Of a DNA stretch of 64,000 bases, positions 27,844 to 37,667 are shown in pieces. Position 1 is the first letter of the stretch, and each line of letters opens with the position of its first letter. This DNA is from Calditrichota bacterium. GTDB lineage: Bacteria; Calditrichota; Calditrichia; Calditrichales; Calditrichaceae. The stretch lies in the NCBI GenBank assembly GCA_013151275.1, contig JAADIP010000042.1:27268-91267 (forward strand). Direction: 5' to 3'. A program made the translations under genes and the position numbers. Below the pieces are notes generated by a model. It had not been told where the DNA came from. It saw only the letters and a program-made list of their open reading frames with translations, and searched no databases.

Positions 27844-29015
27844 GGATACTCTATCATCACAGAACATTGGGCGACGGGGCGGAAGGCATTCATATTCAAT
27901 CGATTGTTAACTGCCTGCGGGAGTTGGGACATCAGGTTAAGGTTGTGTCTTTGGTGGGCGAACAAACGCAATTTCGCAAATCTCAAAAAGCAAAGGAATC
28001 GCGCTGGGATCGCATTCGCAATAAAATTCCGGGACCGGTCTATGAATTAGCCGAAGTAGCTTACAATTTAAAAGGCGTGCGCATGCTGCAAAAAGCAATC
28101 GACGAATTTCAGCCGGAAATTATTTACGATCGTTATGCGCATCTCAGTTTTTCCGCTTTGTGGGCTGCCAAACGAAACAAGCTTCCTTTGCTTCTGGAGG
28201 TTAATTCGCCCTATTCCATTCAAAAGCGGCAATGGGAAAAGCTGTACTTCCCCTGGCTTTCAAGAATGGGCGAAGAAAAAATATTCCGGGCGGCGTCGCA
28301 TGTTATTGTGGTTTCCACTCCGTTAAAAAAAATTCTGACGGATTACGGAGTTCCCGAAAAAAAGATCACGGTTTTACCCAACGGTACGGATCCCGAGCGC
28401 TTTAATCCCGATATTGACGATTCCCGGCTTCGGGAACAATTGAGATTGACGGATCGGGTTGTGATAGGGTTTGTCGGCATTTTAAGAAAGTGGCACAATA
28501 TCAATAAGCTGATCAATATTTTGGAAGAAATAAATCTGCAAAAAATTAATGCCTCGATGATTTTTATCGGGGACGGTCCCAGTTACAACGAATTGACGGA
28601 ATACAACAAGCGAAACGGCAATGAGGAATGGATCCGCTTTCTGGGCAGAATCCCGCATAAGGAAATTCAGCGTTACATTGCGATGATGGATATTGCGATT
28701 AGTCCCCATGCCACTCCTTATTCTTCGCCCATGAAAATTCTGGAATACATGGCAATGGAAAAAGCCATTTTGGCGCCGGACATGGAAAATATCCGCGACA
28801 TTCTGAAAGACGGTCACAACGCTCTTTTGTTCCGACCCGATGATTCGGCTTCGCTAAAAGAAAAATTACTTCTCTTAATTCGCGACGCCGATTTGCGCAA
28901 AAGTCTGGGGAAAAATGCTCGTCGCGATGTTGTCGAAAAATTTACCTGGATGCGGAACGCGCGTAAAACGGCGGAAATCGCAGAACAATTGATCGAACGC
29001 TTTAAAAAAATTTGA
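27840..29015 (+). CDS. Glycosyltransferase family 4
   Basis: 391-aa GT4 enzyme: 'ILYHHRTLGDGAEGIHIQSI', 'IIYDRYAHLSFSALWAAKRN', 'VIVVSTPLKKILTDYGVP', 'VLPNGTDPERFNPD', 'IGFVGILRKWHNINKLI' and 'ISPHATPYSSPMKILEYMAMEKAI'. The motifs of both Rossmann domains are intact. It is translationally coupled to the preceding GT (ATGA), so the two may add successive sugars. Confidence 0.92.
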   Translation: MRILYHHRTLGDGAEGIHIQSIVNCLRELGHQVKVVSLVGEQTQFRKSQKAKESRWDRIRNKIPGPVYELAEVAYNLKGVRMLQKAIDEFQPEIIYDRYAHLSFSALWAAKRNKLPLLLEVNSPYSIQKRQWEKLYFPWLSRMGEEKIFRAASHVIVVSTPLKKILTDYGVPEKKITVLPNGTDPERFNPDIDDSRLREQLRLTDRVVIGFVGILRKWHNINKLINILEEINLQKINASMIFIGDGPSYNELTEYNKRNGNEEWIRFLGRIPHKEIQRYIAMMDIAISPHATPYSSPMKILEYMAMEKAILAPDMENIRDILKDGHNALLFRPDDSASLKEKLLLLIRDADLRKSLGKNARRDVVEKFTWMRNARKTAEIAEQLIERFKKI

Positions 29016-29088
29016 AATGGCATTTGATTTGCACGTAACTATGTCCGAATTTTAAAAAGTGTTTGAAATTAAAGGGTTAAAGATTATT

Positions 29089-31608
29089 ATGATAATCAAA
29101 ATACGAAAATTGTCACAAATTTATACATTTTTAGTCTTAATTATTGCTTTGGCGATGGGCTTTACTCCCAAACCCGACTCGCCGTTGGCAAAGCGGCAGC
29201 ATCCCAGAATGCACATCACGTTGGAGACGATTCCTTACTGGCGCACGGTATTGTCCGAGAAATACAAGACCGAATATCAGGATTACGTAAATTGGGCTGC
29301 GGAAATGAACGACAATGATTCTTACAATATTTTGTCCGAAGCGGGGCACGATCCCTTGCGCGCAGTGATGGTGCATCAGGCGTTTATTGCCGCTATCGGA
29401 AACGTGCCCGGAATATCGTATCCCATTTCTCTCGATAAATATGCCGAACGAGCGATCAACAGTTTGATTCGCAGGTTAAAAGCCGGCGATAATTTGTCTT
29501 ATGTGGCTGCGCTGACTTACGACTGGACGTACAATTTTATGACCTCCGAGCAAAGAAAACAAATTGCGGACATGGTGCTCGAACGTCCGGTAACCCATAA
29601 AGTTTTCTCACAAAGTTTAAGCGATCCCCTTTTTAAGCCGGAACAAATGTTCAGCAGCAAATATTTTGAAGGATGCTACGCCTGGTACATCGGGCTGGCA
29701 TTTTGGGGAGACGGTTTGATCGACGCCGAAGCCGATCAATCGTTAGACTCCTTTGCCCAGGAAATGTTGAATTACGGGTATCTGGACGCCCATAATTTTG
29801 TCGCAGGAAACGACGGAGGCTGGAGCGAATGGATTGGCTATTCGAGTTGGCACCCGCGCACCCACTTTTTGAACATTGATGCCTGGTTTACCGCGACGGG
29901 CGAGGACTACATTTCAAACCCTTCCACCGTTGACGGCAACGCTATTGCCAATTATCCCAAATTCATGTACTACGCGCTCGATCCGCACAAATATTTTAAT
30001 GAACACTATTCTTACGTCCGCACCGGTATCGCCGAGACGAGCGATCCTTCGTTTGAGCATCGCTCCATGCGCGAACAGATGTACGTGTTACCGAGAATTC
30101 TGAATCAGGCTGGTTTAAGCGATCAGGCTGGTCTGGTGCGTCATTTGATCGAAACGTATGACGTTAAATGGTTTAATTATAAGCATCATTATTTATGGGG
30201 ATTTTTAGGATTACATCGTTCGGTTGCGGAGGTGACGCCTCAACAGATGAAATTGCCGGAATCATTGTGGAGCCGAAATCTTGGAGTTTTTATTGCCAGA
30301 ACCGGTTTTGACAATCCGGCGGACGGCGTGTTCATGGTAATGGACGGTCATTTCCGTTTTGACGGTCACGGCGGAGCGGATGATACGCCCGGCTTTGCTT
30401 TGGCTAAATTCGGCGAGTTACTCAATACCCGCAATGTGGCGCATCGCAACTACGGAAACTTAGACAGCTACCCGGGCGCGCGGAAAAACAATGTGGTATA
30501 TTTCGAGGGCGACCACACACTTAGCCACCAATCCATGGATTCTCCCGATGAATTGGAAAAAGCATCGAAAGGCGAAGGAGATTTCGATTGGGGCGGCATT
30601 GAACAAATCACCAGAAGAGACGAAGACTACTACCATGTTCGTGTGAATCGCAGCCGCATGTTTAAAGACGGAGTCGCCCATGTCAGAGAATACGTTTGGC
30701 TTCCCGGTGAAAATCCGCAGACAGATTCGGATTTTTTAGTGGTATTCGACCGCACCTCGGCGCCCGACAAAGCCGAATGGGTGTACCATGTGCCCTGGAA
30801 ACCGGAAGCATTTAATTACGATTCCGATCAGGATATGACCACCGGTTCGGGATCGGGCGATCGAATCGGTACGGCTTACATCGGCAGTAATATCATTATC
30901 AAAGAATTTAACGGACTTGGCGGCGAGCGTGACGGCGATATGGGTAAAGGCGATTACGTGGGCGGAGCGGGCGCTCACGGAGTTCTGTTTGCCAAAACCC
31001 TTGTTCCTGAGCAGGCGAGAGTGGAAGTTACAAGGGTGGCTGATTTTAATAATGATGTTTTAAAACGGCAACATCGTCTGGCTATCAAATCACATCGCTG
31101 GCAGGTTTCGGTAAAACCCGTTGAGTTTAATTCCGATCAACGCTTTTTACACGTTTTCCAGATGGCTGATGCCAATAAAGTAAATCAAATGGTTCCGGTA
31201 ACCGCAATCCGCAGCGGCAAAGCCATGCAGGGTGTTTTTATTCAAAAAGAAGCAGCCGACCGTCCGAATTATGTGGTTCTCTTCTTTAATGAAGACAGTT
31301 TAAACAAGGGCGTGGTAACCTACAATATCAACGGCGACGGTAAAACCGTTCACGTTATTACCGGTCTGATTCCGAACATGGTTTATCAGATTAAAGAAAT
31401 AGCAAACGGGCAAATTAAAACCAAAATCGGCAGATCGGAACAAGACATTCAAAAATGGGATTACAAAGGCGTGGCTGAAAATCCGACGGAGGGTGTGCTC
31501 TATTTTGAAAGTGATTTAAGCGGTTCACAAACGTTCAGCATTTCGTCCGGCTCGAGAGACGATCAACCGCCCGCCAAACCGCAGGGTTTAAAGCTGAAGA
31601 CAGATTGA
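29089..31608 (+). CDS. Secreted heparinase II/III-like polysaccharide lyase
   Basis: About 839 aa from the ATG at 29089, which begins a signal peptide ('IRKLSQIYTFLVLIIALAMG'); an open extension to GTG 29059 adds ten residues ahead of it. The body has an alpha-toroid part ('YVAALTYDWTYNFMTSEQ', 'YFEGCYAWYIGLAFWGD', 'NDGGWSEWIGYSSWHPRTH') and a beta-sandwich part with 'FRFDGHGGADDTPGFALAKFG' near residue 430, like alginate or heparin lyase relatives. Exported, it could trim the polymer made by this locus. The C-terminus stops at 'PPAKPQGLKL', which looks like the first strand of a fibronectin III domain, and the composite repeat starts at once, so a truncated C-terminus is possible. Confidence 0.78.
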   Translation: MIIKIRKLSQIYTFLVLIIALAMGFTPKPDSPLAKRQHPRMHITLETIPYWRTVLSEKYKTEYQDYVNWAAEMNDNDSYNILSEAGHDPLRAVMVHQAFIAAIGNVPGISYPISLDKYAERAINSLIRRLKAGDNLSYVAALTYDWTYNFMTSEQRKQIADMVLERPVTHKVFSQSLSDPLFKPEQMFSSKYFEGCYAWYIGLAFWGDGLIDAEADQSLDSFAQEMLNYGYLDAHNFVAGNDGGWSEWIGYSSWHPRTHFLNIDAWFTATGEDYISNPSTVDGNAIANYPKFMYYALDPHKYFNEHYSYVRTGIAETSDPSFEHRSMREQMYVLPRILNQAGLSDQAGLVRHLIETYDVKWFNYKHHYLWGFLGLHRSVAEVTPQQMKLPESLWSRNLGVFIARTGFDNPADGVFMVMDGHFRFDGHGGADDTPGFALAKFGELLNTRNVAHRNYGNLDSYPGARKNNVVYFEGDHTLSHQSMDSPDELEKASKGEGDFDWGGIEQITRRDEDYYHVRVNRSRMFKDGVAHVREYVWLPGENPQTDSDFLVVFDRTSAPDKAEWVYHVPWKPEAFNYDSDQDMTTGSGSGDRIGTAYIGSNIIIKEFNGLGGERDGDMGKGDYVGGAGAHGVLFAKTLVPEQARVEVTRVADFNNDVLKRQHRLAIKSHRWQVSVKPVEFNSDQRFLHVFQMADANKVNQMVPVTAIRSGKAMQGVFIQKEAADRPNYVVLFFNEDSLNKGVVTYNINGDGKTVHVITGLIPNMVYQIKEIANGQIKTKIGRSEQDIQKWDYKGVAENPTEGVLYFESDLSGSQTFSISSGSRDDQPPAKPQGLKLKTD

Positions 31609-31610
31609 GG

Positions 31611-32150
31611 GAAATAAAGTGACAAAGTGACGAGTAAAAAGGTCGTAATGCGTAATGCGTGATGCGTGATGAGTGACAAAGTGACAAAGTAACAAAGTAA
31701 TAAAGTGACAGAGTGACAAGTAACGAGTGACGAGTGGGCTGAAGAAGAAAATTATAAATCCGAAATTAGAATATCGAAATCCGAAACAAATTAAAATGAC
31801 CGAATGACAAAAATTTAAAACAAAACTTTGTTAACGAGGAATATTCTGAAATTCAGATATTGTACGTTTTGATTAAAGACCCTCCTTTGCCTTCGGCGTT
31901 CCCCACTTGAAAAAGGGGGGATCTTCAATACAGAATAGAGAAAAAAATGCGTGCTAATCGACTGATTGACAAAGACGTGATGAGTGACAAGATCGTGATG
32001 CGTAATGCGTAACGCGTGATGAGTGACAAAGAAATAGACAGGCTCCCTTCGACAGGCTCAGGGAGCGGAGAGTGACCAGCAACCAGAGACAAGCGACCAG
32101 TAGCCGGAGAAGCACCCTTAACCCTTATACCCTTAACTCTTATACATAAC
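31611..32150 (+). repeat. Composite interspersed repeat, copy A
   Basis: Non-coding mosaic of about 540 bp between the lyase and the second deacetylase. Modules in order: a tandem array of 7-8-mers (31645-31733); an AT-rich block with AACAAAACTTTGTTAACGAG (about 31819-31838); a C-run/G-run hairpin (31880-31920) followed by AGAGAAAAAAATGCGT; a second short array (31995-32030); the hairpin GCTCCCT-TCGACAGGCTC-AGGGAGC (32042-32066); and a CCCTTAACCCTTATACCC tail (about 32114-32131). The same modules recur in copies B, C and D. No ORF of note lies inside. Confidence 0.88.
31645..31733 (+). repeat. Short tandem 7-8-mer array (consensus GTRAYRM)
   Basis: Contiguous units read GTAATGC, GTAATGC, GTGATGC, GTGATGA, then GTGACAAA twice, GTAACAAA, GTAATAAA, GTGACAGA, GTGACAA, GTAACGA and GTGACGA: twelve or so units with no spacers. 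The pattern restarts at 31995-32030 and in copies B and C. It resembles in style the short tandemly repeated repetitive (STRR) sequences known in cyanobacteria, with a different unit. Confidence 0.88.
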
Positions 32151-32219
32151 CGCCGCAGAACAAAAAGTACATTCGAATAAAACTTAATTTATCCTTTACT
32201 AACTTAACAGAGAAAAACA

Positions 32220-33185
32220 ATGATTCATTTCTTAGTCACCATTGATACCGAAGAAGAACGGGAATGGGGAACCGATTATAACGACCATTCACAGTACACC
32301 GTCGAAAATATCCGATTTTTACCTCGGTTACAGGAAATTTTTGATAAACATGGCGTGAAGGCTACATATCTTATTGATTACCCGGTTGCAGCCGATGACG
32401 GGGCAATGAAGGTATTGCGGGATTTCCAGGATAATCATAACGCCGAAATCGGATTGCATTTGCATCCCTGGGTAAATCCCCCTTACGAAGAAGAACGCAC
32501 CGCGGCTAATACCTTTCCTTCGAATCTGCCGCCGGAATTACAGTTAAAAAAATTGTCTTTGCTCATGGAAACTATCGCTCAGCAGACCGGACAAAAGCCC
32601 TTGAGTTATCGCGCCGGAAAGTACGGATTTAACAGTACAAGCGTTCCGGTGTTGGAAGAACTGGGCGTTTGGGTAGATTCAAGCGTGGTTCCCTTCAGAA
32701 AAAGAAAACAAGAATACGAACCCCATTTCGGTTATTTGAAGTCAATAGAACCCTATCCCCTTGATTATGAGAATATAACGCAAAAAGGTAAATCGAAAAT
32801 TCTGGAAGTGCCGGTTACTGTGGGGTTTAACAGGAATGTTCCGAAGTGGCTGGCAAAAAGCTATATCGATTTGCCCAATGTCGGAATACGTCGTTTGTTA
32901 AAAAAAGTATTCGATGTGGACCTTTACTGGCTGCGACCTTCTTATGCAACATTGGAACAAATGATTCAACTGAGCGAACATTTTATCCGTTCCGGCGTCA
33001 GCTTTTTGAATATGATGTTTCATTCCAATGAATTAATGCCGGGCGGTTCCAAATATTGTTCGACTAAAGAAGATGTAGATCACTACTTAAAACAGCTTAA
33101 TGATTATTTTACATACCTGAATCACCGCCACCATGTTCACTATGTGCAGTTAAAGGAAATGCGCGACCTGTATTCACCCAAATAA
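32220..33185 (+). CDS. Polysaccharide deacetylase-like protein (WbmS-like)
   Basis: 321-aa protein with the NodB-related (beta/alpha)7 fold. Motif 1 is 'FLVTIDTEEEREWG' (IDTE variant of TFDD), then 'GVKATYLIDYPVA', motif 2 'EIGLHLHPWVNPPY' with histidines for metal binding, motif 3 'SYRAGKYGFN' and 'NMMFHSNEL'. Such variants occur in polysaccharide loci. The gene lies alone after composite repeat A and 35 bp before the SDR gene. Confidence 0.85.
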   Translation: MIHFLVTIDTEEEREWGTDYNDHSQYTVENIRFLPRLQEIFDKHGVKATYLIDYPVAADDGAMKVLRDFQDNHNAEIGLHLHPWVNPPYEEERTAANTFPSNLPPELQLKKLSLLMETIAQQTGQKPLSYRAGKYGFNSTSVPVLEELGVWVDSSVVPFRKRKQEYEPHFGYLKSIEPYPLDYENITQKGKSKILEVPVTVGFNRNVPKWLAKSYIDLPNVGIRRLLKKVFDVDLYWLRPSYATLEQMIQLSEHFIRSGVSFLNMMFHSNELMPGGSKYCSTKEDVDHYLKQLNDYFTYLNHRHHVHYVQLKEMRDLYSPK

Positions 33186-33219
33186 TAAAAAGTAAAATTT
33201 TGATCCGGAACGGAATACC

Positions 33220-34203
33220 ATGAGCATAGGAGAGCAGAAACAGGTTTTACTGACAGGCGCCAGCGGCTTTATCGGAAGGCATTTGTTAAAAGGTTTACTT
33301 GATGAAGGACATACCGTTTTCGCGCCTGTTCGCGAGGGAGCGGAACAAAAAATCGAGTCTCTTGCCAAATCGGACCGTTTGATCGTTATCGAAGGTTCTT
33401 TTAACGAAACAAAAATTCTAAATTCAATCAAAAGCAAAATTGACGTTATCATCCACGCGGCTGCGATTCGCGGAGCGGGAAAAGCGCGAAAACAAGAGTA
33501 CTATCGAATAAATACCGAAGGAACCCGAACGCTCGTTGACTTTTCATTAAGGCGGGCAATACCGCGATTTTTATACCTGAGCACTGTGGGTGTGTCGGGA
33601 ACCATTCCTCAACAATTGCCTGCAAAACGGGATGACCCTGTTGCGCCCGACGGCGAGTACCATCAAAGCAAGTGGGAAGCGGAAAAAATCGTTAACAATG
33701 CGCCGCGGGACGTTTTGAAAAAACTTATTTTACGCCCCACCATTACCTACGGAGAAGGCGACGACGGGTTTGTGCCCAGACTGGTCGGACTCATCAAGCA
33801 GGGTAAACTTTTTCTGCCGAGGAAAGAACTTTTCATCCATCTTCTGGATGTCAGGGCTCTGGTCAGGTTGATCGTGCAGATTTTAAAAGAAGACCGATTC
33901 AACGACCGCACCTACATTGTGGCGGACTCGGAACCCGTGGAATTGCATCAATTGTCCGATTTAATAGTGAAGCGCGCGCAAGGACGCTATTACCGCCTGC
34001 CGGAATTCGTTTTCGCGGCTGGTTCAATGGTCTTCTCTCTGCTGGGTCGCGTTGATTTAAAGACAAGCCTGCTGCTGATCGGCAAAAGCTGGTATTACGA
34101 TATCCGACCGACGATTAATGATCTGAATTACGAACCCGTCAATACGTTGACCCGAATAACGGAATATTTAAATCTTGCGGGAGAGAACGCGGATGAAAAA
34201 TAA
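33220..34203 (+). CDS. NAD-dependent epimerase/dehydratase (extended SDR)
   Basis: 327-aa SDR: Rossmann motif 'VLLTGASGFIGRHLLKGLL', 'VIIHAAAIRG', 'LYLSTVGVSG' (catalytic Ser/Thr region), the catalytic Tyr-Lys in 'YHQSKWEAEKIV' and 'LILRPTITYGEGDDG'. The likely substrate is a nucleotide sugar. It overlaps the methyltransferase gene by 11 bp. Confidence 0.9.
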   Translation: MSIGEQKQVLLTGASGFIGRHLLKGLLDEGHTVFAPVREGAEQKIESLAKSDRLIVIEGSFNETKILNSIKSKIDVIIHAAAIRGAGKARKQEYYRINTEGTRTLVDFSLRRAIPRFLYLSTVGVSGTIPQQLPAKRDDPVAPDGEYHQSKWEAEKIVNNAPRDVLKKLILRPTITYGEGDDGFVPRLVGLIKQGKLFLPRKELFIHLLDVRALVRLIVQILKEDRFNDRTYIVADSEPVELHQLSDLIVKRAQGRYYRLPEFVFAAGSMVFSLLGRVDLKTSLLLIGKSWYYDIRPTINDLNYEPVNTLTRITEYLNLAGENADEK

Positions 34204-35053
34204 AGCGAATTTTTTCTTTCCGATTATTGACACGTGGGCTGAATATTTTGAGAATCCTGACGAAGGTTTGGGTACGACCTACGAGCGGTTTTTGTTGCAC
34301 GATTTTTTTCAAAGACTTAAAGAAGAATACAAAATCGAAAGCGTTTTGGAAGCGCCTTCTTTCGGAATGACGGGAGTGAGCGGAATAAACAGCCTGTGGT
34401 GGGGCGGCGAAAAGATTCAAACCGTTGTTGTTGACAACGTTGTTGAAAGGTTAAAGTTGTCCAAAAAGGTCTGGGAGCGATTAAATCTGAAAGCAGGTTT
34501 TTTAGCCCTGAATAAATTTGATAAACTCCCCTTCAAAGATCAAAGCTTTGATCTCTGCTGGAATTTTGCCGGACTATGGTTTGTGAACGATTTGGATTGT
34601 TTTTTAACGGAGTTCGCCCGCATTGCGCGCAAGGTTATTTTTATCAGTATTCCCAATCGATTCGGTTTGGGCTATCAGATACGCCTCCGTTTGCCGGGAA
34701 GCGCAAAACCCGATTTGAATTTCGCCAATTTAAAGGAAAAACGAATCATTAAAAAATTGGACGCTTCGGACTGGAAATTAAAGGAAAAGGGATATTTTGA
34801 TATTCCCCCGTGGCCCGATTTCCCCTTGAAAAAAGAGGTTTTGTTTGACAGATTGAAACTGAGTTTTTTAATTAAACGTTTCGGAAATAAAAAGAATGAT
34901 TCCGGCAGAGGTATGAGCATTCTTGATTATTTTTCCGGAGAACGCCCGAAATTAAAAGAAGAGGTTCTGAAATTCGGATTTTTGGAGAAGGCTCCTTTCC
35001 CCATCAGGCAGTTGTGGGCGCATCATCGATATTTAATTTTTACCAAGGAGTAA
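34193..35053 (+). CDS. Class I SAM-dependent methyltransferase
   Basis: 286 aa from the ATG at 34193, chosen because GCGGGAGAG precedes it. The Methyltransf_11-like core is visible as 'FKDQSFDLCWNFAGLWFVND' followed by 'EFARIARKVIFISIPN', which matches the motif around strand 4 and the post-motif helix. The usual glycine-rich SAM loop is divergent ('VLEAPSFGMTGVSG'). It may methylate a sugar or a lipid-linked intermediate. It lies between SDR and GT2 genes. Confidence 0.72.
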   Translation: MKNKANFFFPIIDTWAEYFENPDEGLGTTYERFLLHDFFQRLKEEYKIESVLEAPSFGMTGVSGINSLWWGGEKIQTVVVDNVVERLKLSKKVWERLNLKAGFLALNKFDKLPFKDQSFDLCWNFAGLWFVNDLDCFLTEFARIARKVIFISIPNRFGLGYQIRLRLPGSAKPDLNFANLKEKRIIKKLDASDWKLKEKGYFDIPPWPDFPLKKEVLFDRLKLSFLIKRFGNKKNDSGRGMSILDYFSGERPKLKEEVLKFGFLEKAPFPIRQLWAHHRYLIFTKE

Positions 35054-35054
35054 G

Positions 35055-35951
35055 ATGGTCTCTGTAATAATTCCTTCATATAATTCGGAAAAGACGATTG
35101 CCCGCTGTTTGCTTTCCTTAAAATCACAAACCTATGAAGGAGACTATGAGATCATTCTCGTTGACAGCTCCGAGGACGGCACGCCTCAAATTGTGAAAGA
35201 GCGGTTTCCGGAAATCGATTTTTATCATTTCGAGCAAAAGACGGATCCCGGAACAGCCAGAAATTACGGTATCGAAAAGAGTCGCGGAGAAATCATTTGT
35301 TTTATCGATTCGGATTGTGAAGCGGCTTCGGATTGGCTGGATCAACTGGTATCCATTCACGAATCCTATCACTATGAGGGGATCGGCGGCTCGATAGCAA
35401 ACGGTAACGAACCCGATGCGGAAGTAGCCTGGGCGGGCTATATGGCGGAATTCAGAGAATTTTTGCCCGAATATCCGCCGAGAGAAGTGGAGCATATTCC
35501 CACATGCAATATTTCCTACAAAAGAAAAGTTTTCGAGCGCTTCGGGAAATTCAACCCGTCTTTTTATCCGCAGGAAGATCTGGAATTCAACTATCGATTG
35601 AGAGAAAACGGCGGCACCATTTTCTTTAATCCTGCGGCGCGGGTGTACCATAATCACCGAACCGGTTTTCGTTCCTTTTTACAACATCAAAAACGCGTTG
35701 GTGAGGTTACTTCGCAGTTATTGCGAATTTTACCCTTGGATGGCGCGTTTTTAGCGCGAAACCGCTGGTTAGCGCTAATGGGCGTTCCGATTTTACCGAT
35801 TGTAAAATTCTGGAGGACGATTAAGATTTTTAAAAAGTGGAAACCGGAATTATTAATAAAGCACCCGATGGCTGTGTTAATTTTGGCAATCGGGTTGATC
35901 CCCTGGGCTTGGGGATTCCTTTTGGGAGCATGGAATAATATCGATGAGTAA
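35055..35951 (+). CDS. Glycosyltransferase family 2
   Basis: 298-aa GT2: 'VSVIIPSYNSEKTIARCLLSL', 'YEIILVDSSEDGT', 'PGTARNYGIEKSRGEIICFIDSD' with the metal-binding DSD, and 'FYPQEDLEFNYRLREN' as the acceptor-side ED motif. One or two hydrophobic segments lie at the C-terminus ('MAVLILAIGLIPWAWGFLLG'). It overlaps the next gene by 8 bp. Confidence 0.93.
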   Translation: MVSVIIPSYNSEKTIARCLLSLKSQTYEGDYEIILVDSSEDGTPQIVKERFPEIDFYHFEQKTDPGTARNYGIEKSRGEIICFIDSDCEAASDWLDQLVSIHESYHYEGIGGSIANGNEPDAEVAWAGYMAEFREFLPEYPPREVEHIPTCNISYKRKVFERFGKFNPSFYPQEDLEFNYRLRENGGTIFFNPAARVYHNHRTGFRSFLQHQKRVGEVTSQLLRILPLDGAFLARNRWLALMGVPILPIVKFWRTIKIFKKWKPELLIKHPMAVLILAIGLIPWAWGFLLGAWNNIDE

Positions 35952-37659
35952 ACAACGCGCTTTAGTGATCATTCCCACGTGGAATGAGGCGAAGAATATC
36001 GGTCAACTGTTGAAAGAGATTGTTGATAACTATCCGCAGGTGGATGTGCTGGTTGTGGATGCCCAATCGGAAGACGGCACCGGGAAAATTGTGGAAGAAA
36101 TGAGTAAGCAACATCCGCAAATAAGGCTGATTACGCAGAAAGAACAGGGAAAATTCGGGAACGCCTTAAAGTTGGGTTTTAAATACGCAATTGAACACGG
36201 GTACGATCCGGTTTTGACGATGGACGGCGATCTTTCACATTCTCCGCGATACATTAAAGAATTTCTCGAAAAATCGGAGCGATACGACCTGGTGATCGGA
36301 AGCCGTTACATCGACGGCGTGCGGGTGGAAGGCTGGCGATTCCGCAAACTTTTAATAAGTAAATTAGCCAATATGTTTGTTTCTTACGTGCTGGTAAAAC
36401 CGATATGGGATTTCACCTCGGGATACCGTTGTTACCGAAAAACTTTTCTGGAGTCCATCAATCTGGACGAATTATACACCGAAGCCTATATTATTCAGAT
36501 TCAACTATTGCACTTGGCTTACCAGAATCATTTTCGGGTTAAAGAGATTCCTTTTATTTACAAAGGTACTCCGGACGCGGTTTCAAAGGTAAGCAAGCAC
36601 ACACGGCACAAGACCTTTAGATATGTTTTTAAATTTCGCGCTCCCCTCTGGGAAATTTTCCGCCACCTGGTTTATCTAAAACGCGAATACGAACGGTTTG
36701 TCGATGAATACGACGAGTTTGTAAATCCGCCAGAACTGAAGCATGAAGGTCGCTTTGCGGTTAAGGATCATTACGGCATCAGCATAGGCGTGATGGCTTA
36801 TAATGAAGAGAAGATCATCGGTAAATGTTTAAGGGCGTTGCAAAAGCAGAAATTGAGCAGCGGCTCGATCGATGAAATTTTGGTGATTTCGTCCGGATCA
36901 ACCGACAAAACGGATCAGATTGTGGAGGAATTCGCCCGATACGATTCGCGGATCAAATTAATAAAACAAGCCAAACGCATGGGTAAAGCCAGCGCCATTA
37001 ACGAATTTTTAAAAGACGCCAAAGGCGATATCGTTATTATCGAAAGCGCCGACACAATCCCCGGCGAAGAGACGGTGGAACATCTTGTGAGACCGTTTAA
37101 AAACGGAGAAATAGGAATGGTCGGCGCTCATCCGATTCCGGTTAACAAACGCAACCGTTTTGTGGGATTTTGCGTGCACAAGCTTTGGGAATTACACCAT
37201 GAAATCGCCTCGGATTCGCCAAAATGCGGAGAGATGGTTGCCTTTCGGAATATCGTTTCGCGCATTCCCAAATACACGGCGGTGGATGAAGCAGCCATTG
37301 AAGCCATTATTTCCAAAGCGGGCTTAAAACTTGCTTATGCTCCCAAAGCGATTGTCTATAATAAGGGTCCCGAAACCATCCGCGATTTTTTTAAACAAAG
37401 AAGAAGAATCGCCAGCGGACATCGCCATTTGCAGGCGCTGATCGGCTATCGGGTAACCACTTTAAACACGTCGCGAATAATCAAGTATGTGGTAAAATCG
37501 CAACGCTGGACAATAAAGGAAATTATTTACATGATGTTCCTTATTTTAATCGAAGCGACCGCCCGCTTTTTCGGTTTGCTCGATTTTTATTTACGCGATA
37601 AAAATCCGTTTATCTGGGACATCTCGTTAACCACCAAGCACATCGAAGCGCATTCGTAA
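35944..37659 (+). CDS. Fusion of two GT2 domains (DPM1-like plus second GT2)
   Basis: 571-aa protein with two glycosyltransferase domains. Domain 1 (about 1-235) is dolichyl-phosphate-mannose-synthase-like: 'VIIPTWNEAKNIGQLLKEI', 'VLVVDAQSEDGT', 'VLTMDGDLSHSPRYI' and 'DFTSGYRCYRK'. It could make a polyprenyl-phosphate sugar for the GT39 enzyme that follows. Domain 2 (about 275-500) is a separate GT2: 'ISIGVMAYNEEKIIGKCLRAL', 'ILVISSGSTDKTD', with 'IVIIESADTIP' where a DxD would be expected, and 'RRRIASGHRH'. A C-terminal hydrophobic stretch is present. The degenerate DxD in domain 2 raises doubt about its activity. Confidence 0.88.
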   Translation: MSKQRALVIIPTWNEAKNIGQLLKEIVDNYPQVDVLVVDAQSEDGTGKIVEEMSKQHPQIRLITQKEQGKFGNALKLGFKYAIEHGYDPVLTMDGDLSHSPRYIKEFLEKSERYDLVIGSRYIDGVRVEGWRFRKLLISKLANMFVSYVLVKPIWDFTSGYRCYRKTFLESINLDELYTEAYIIQIQLLHLAYQNHFRVKEIPFIYKGTPDAVSKVSKHTRHKTFRYVFKFRAPLWEIFRHLVYLKREYERFVDEYDEFVNPPELKHEGRFAVKDHYGISIGVMAYNEEKIIGKCLRALQKQKLSSGSIDEILVISSGSTDKTDQIVEEFARYDSRIKLIKQAKRMGKASAINEFLKDAKGDIVIIESADTIPGEETVEHLVRPFKNGEIGMVGAHPIPVNKRNRFVGFCVHKLWELHHEIASDSPKCGEMVAFRNIVSRIPKYTAVDEAAIEAIISKAGLKLAYAPKAIVYNKGPETIRDFFKQRRRIASGHRHLQALIGYRVTTLNTSRIIKYVVKSQRWTIKEIIYMMFLILIEATARFFGLLDFYLRDKNPFIWDISLTTKHIEAHS

Positions 37660-37667
37660 GCGTGGTG

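Noticed and set aside
31645..31733. Regular repeats that could suggest a CRISPR array
   Set aside because: Units are only 7-8 bp, contiguous and without unique spacers; no cas genes are in the window.
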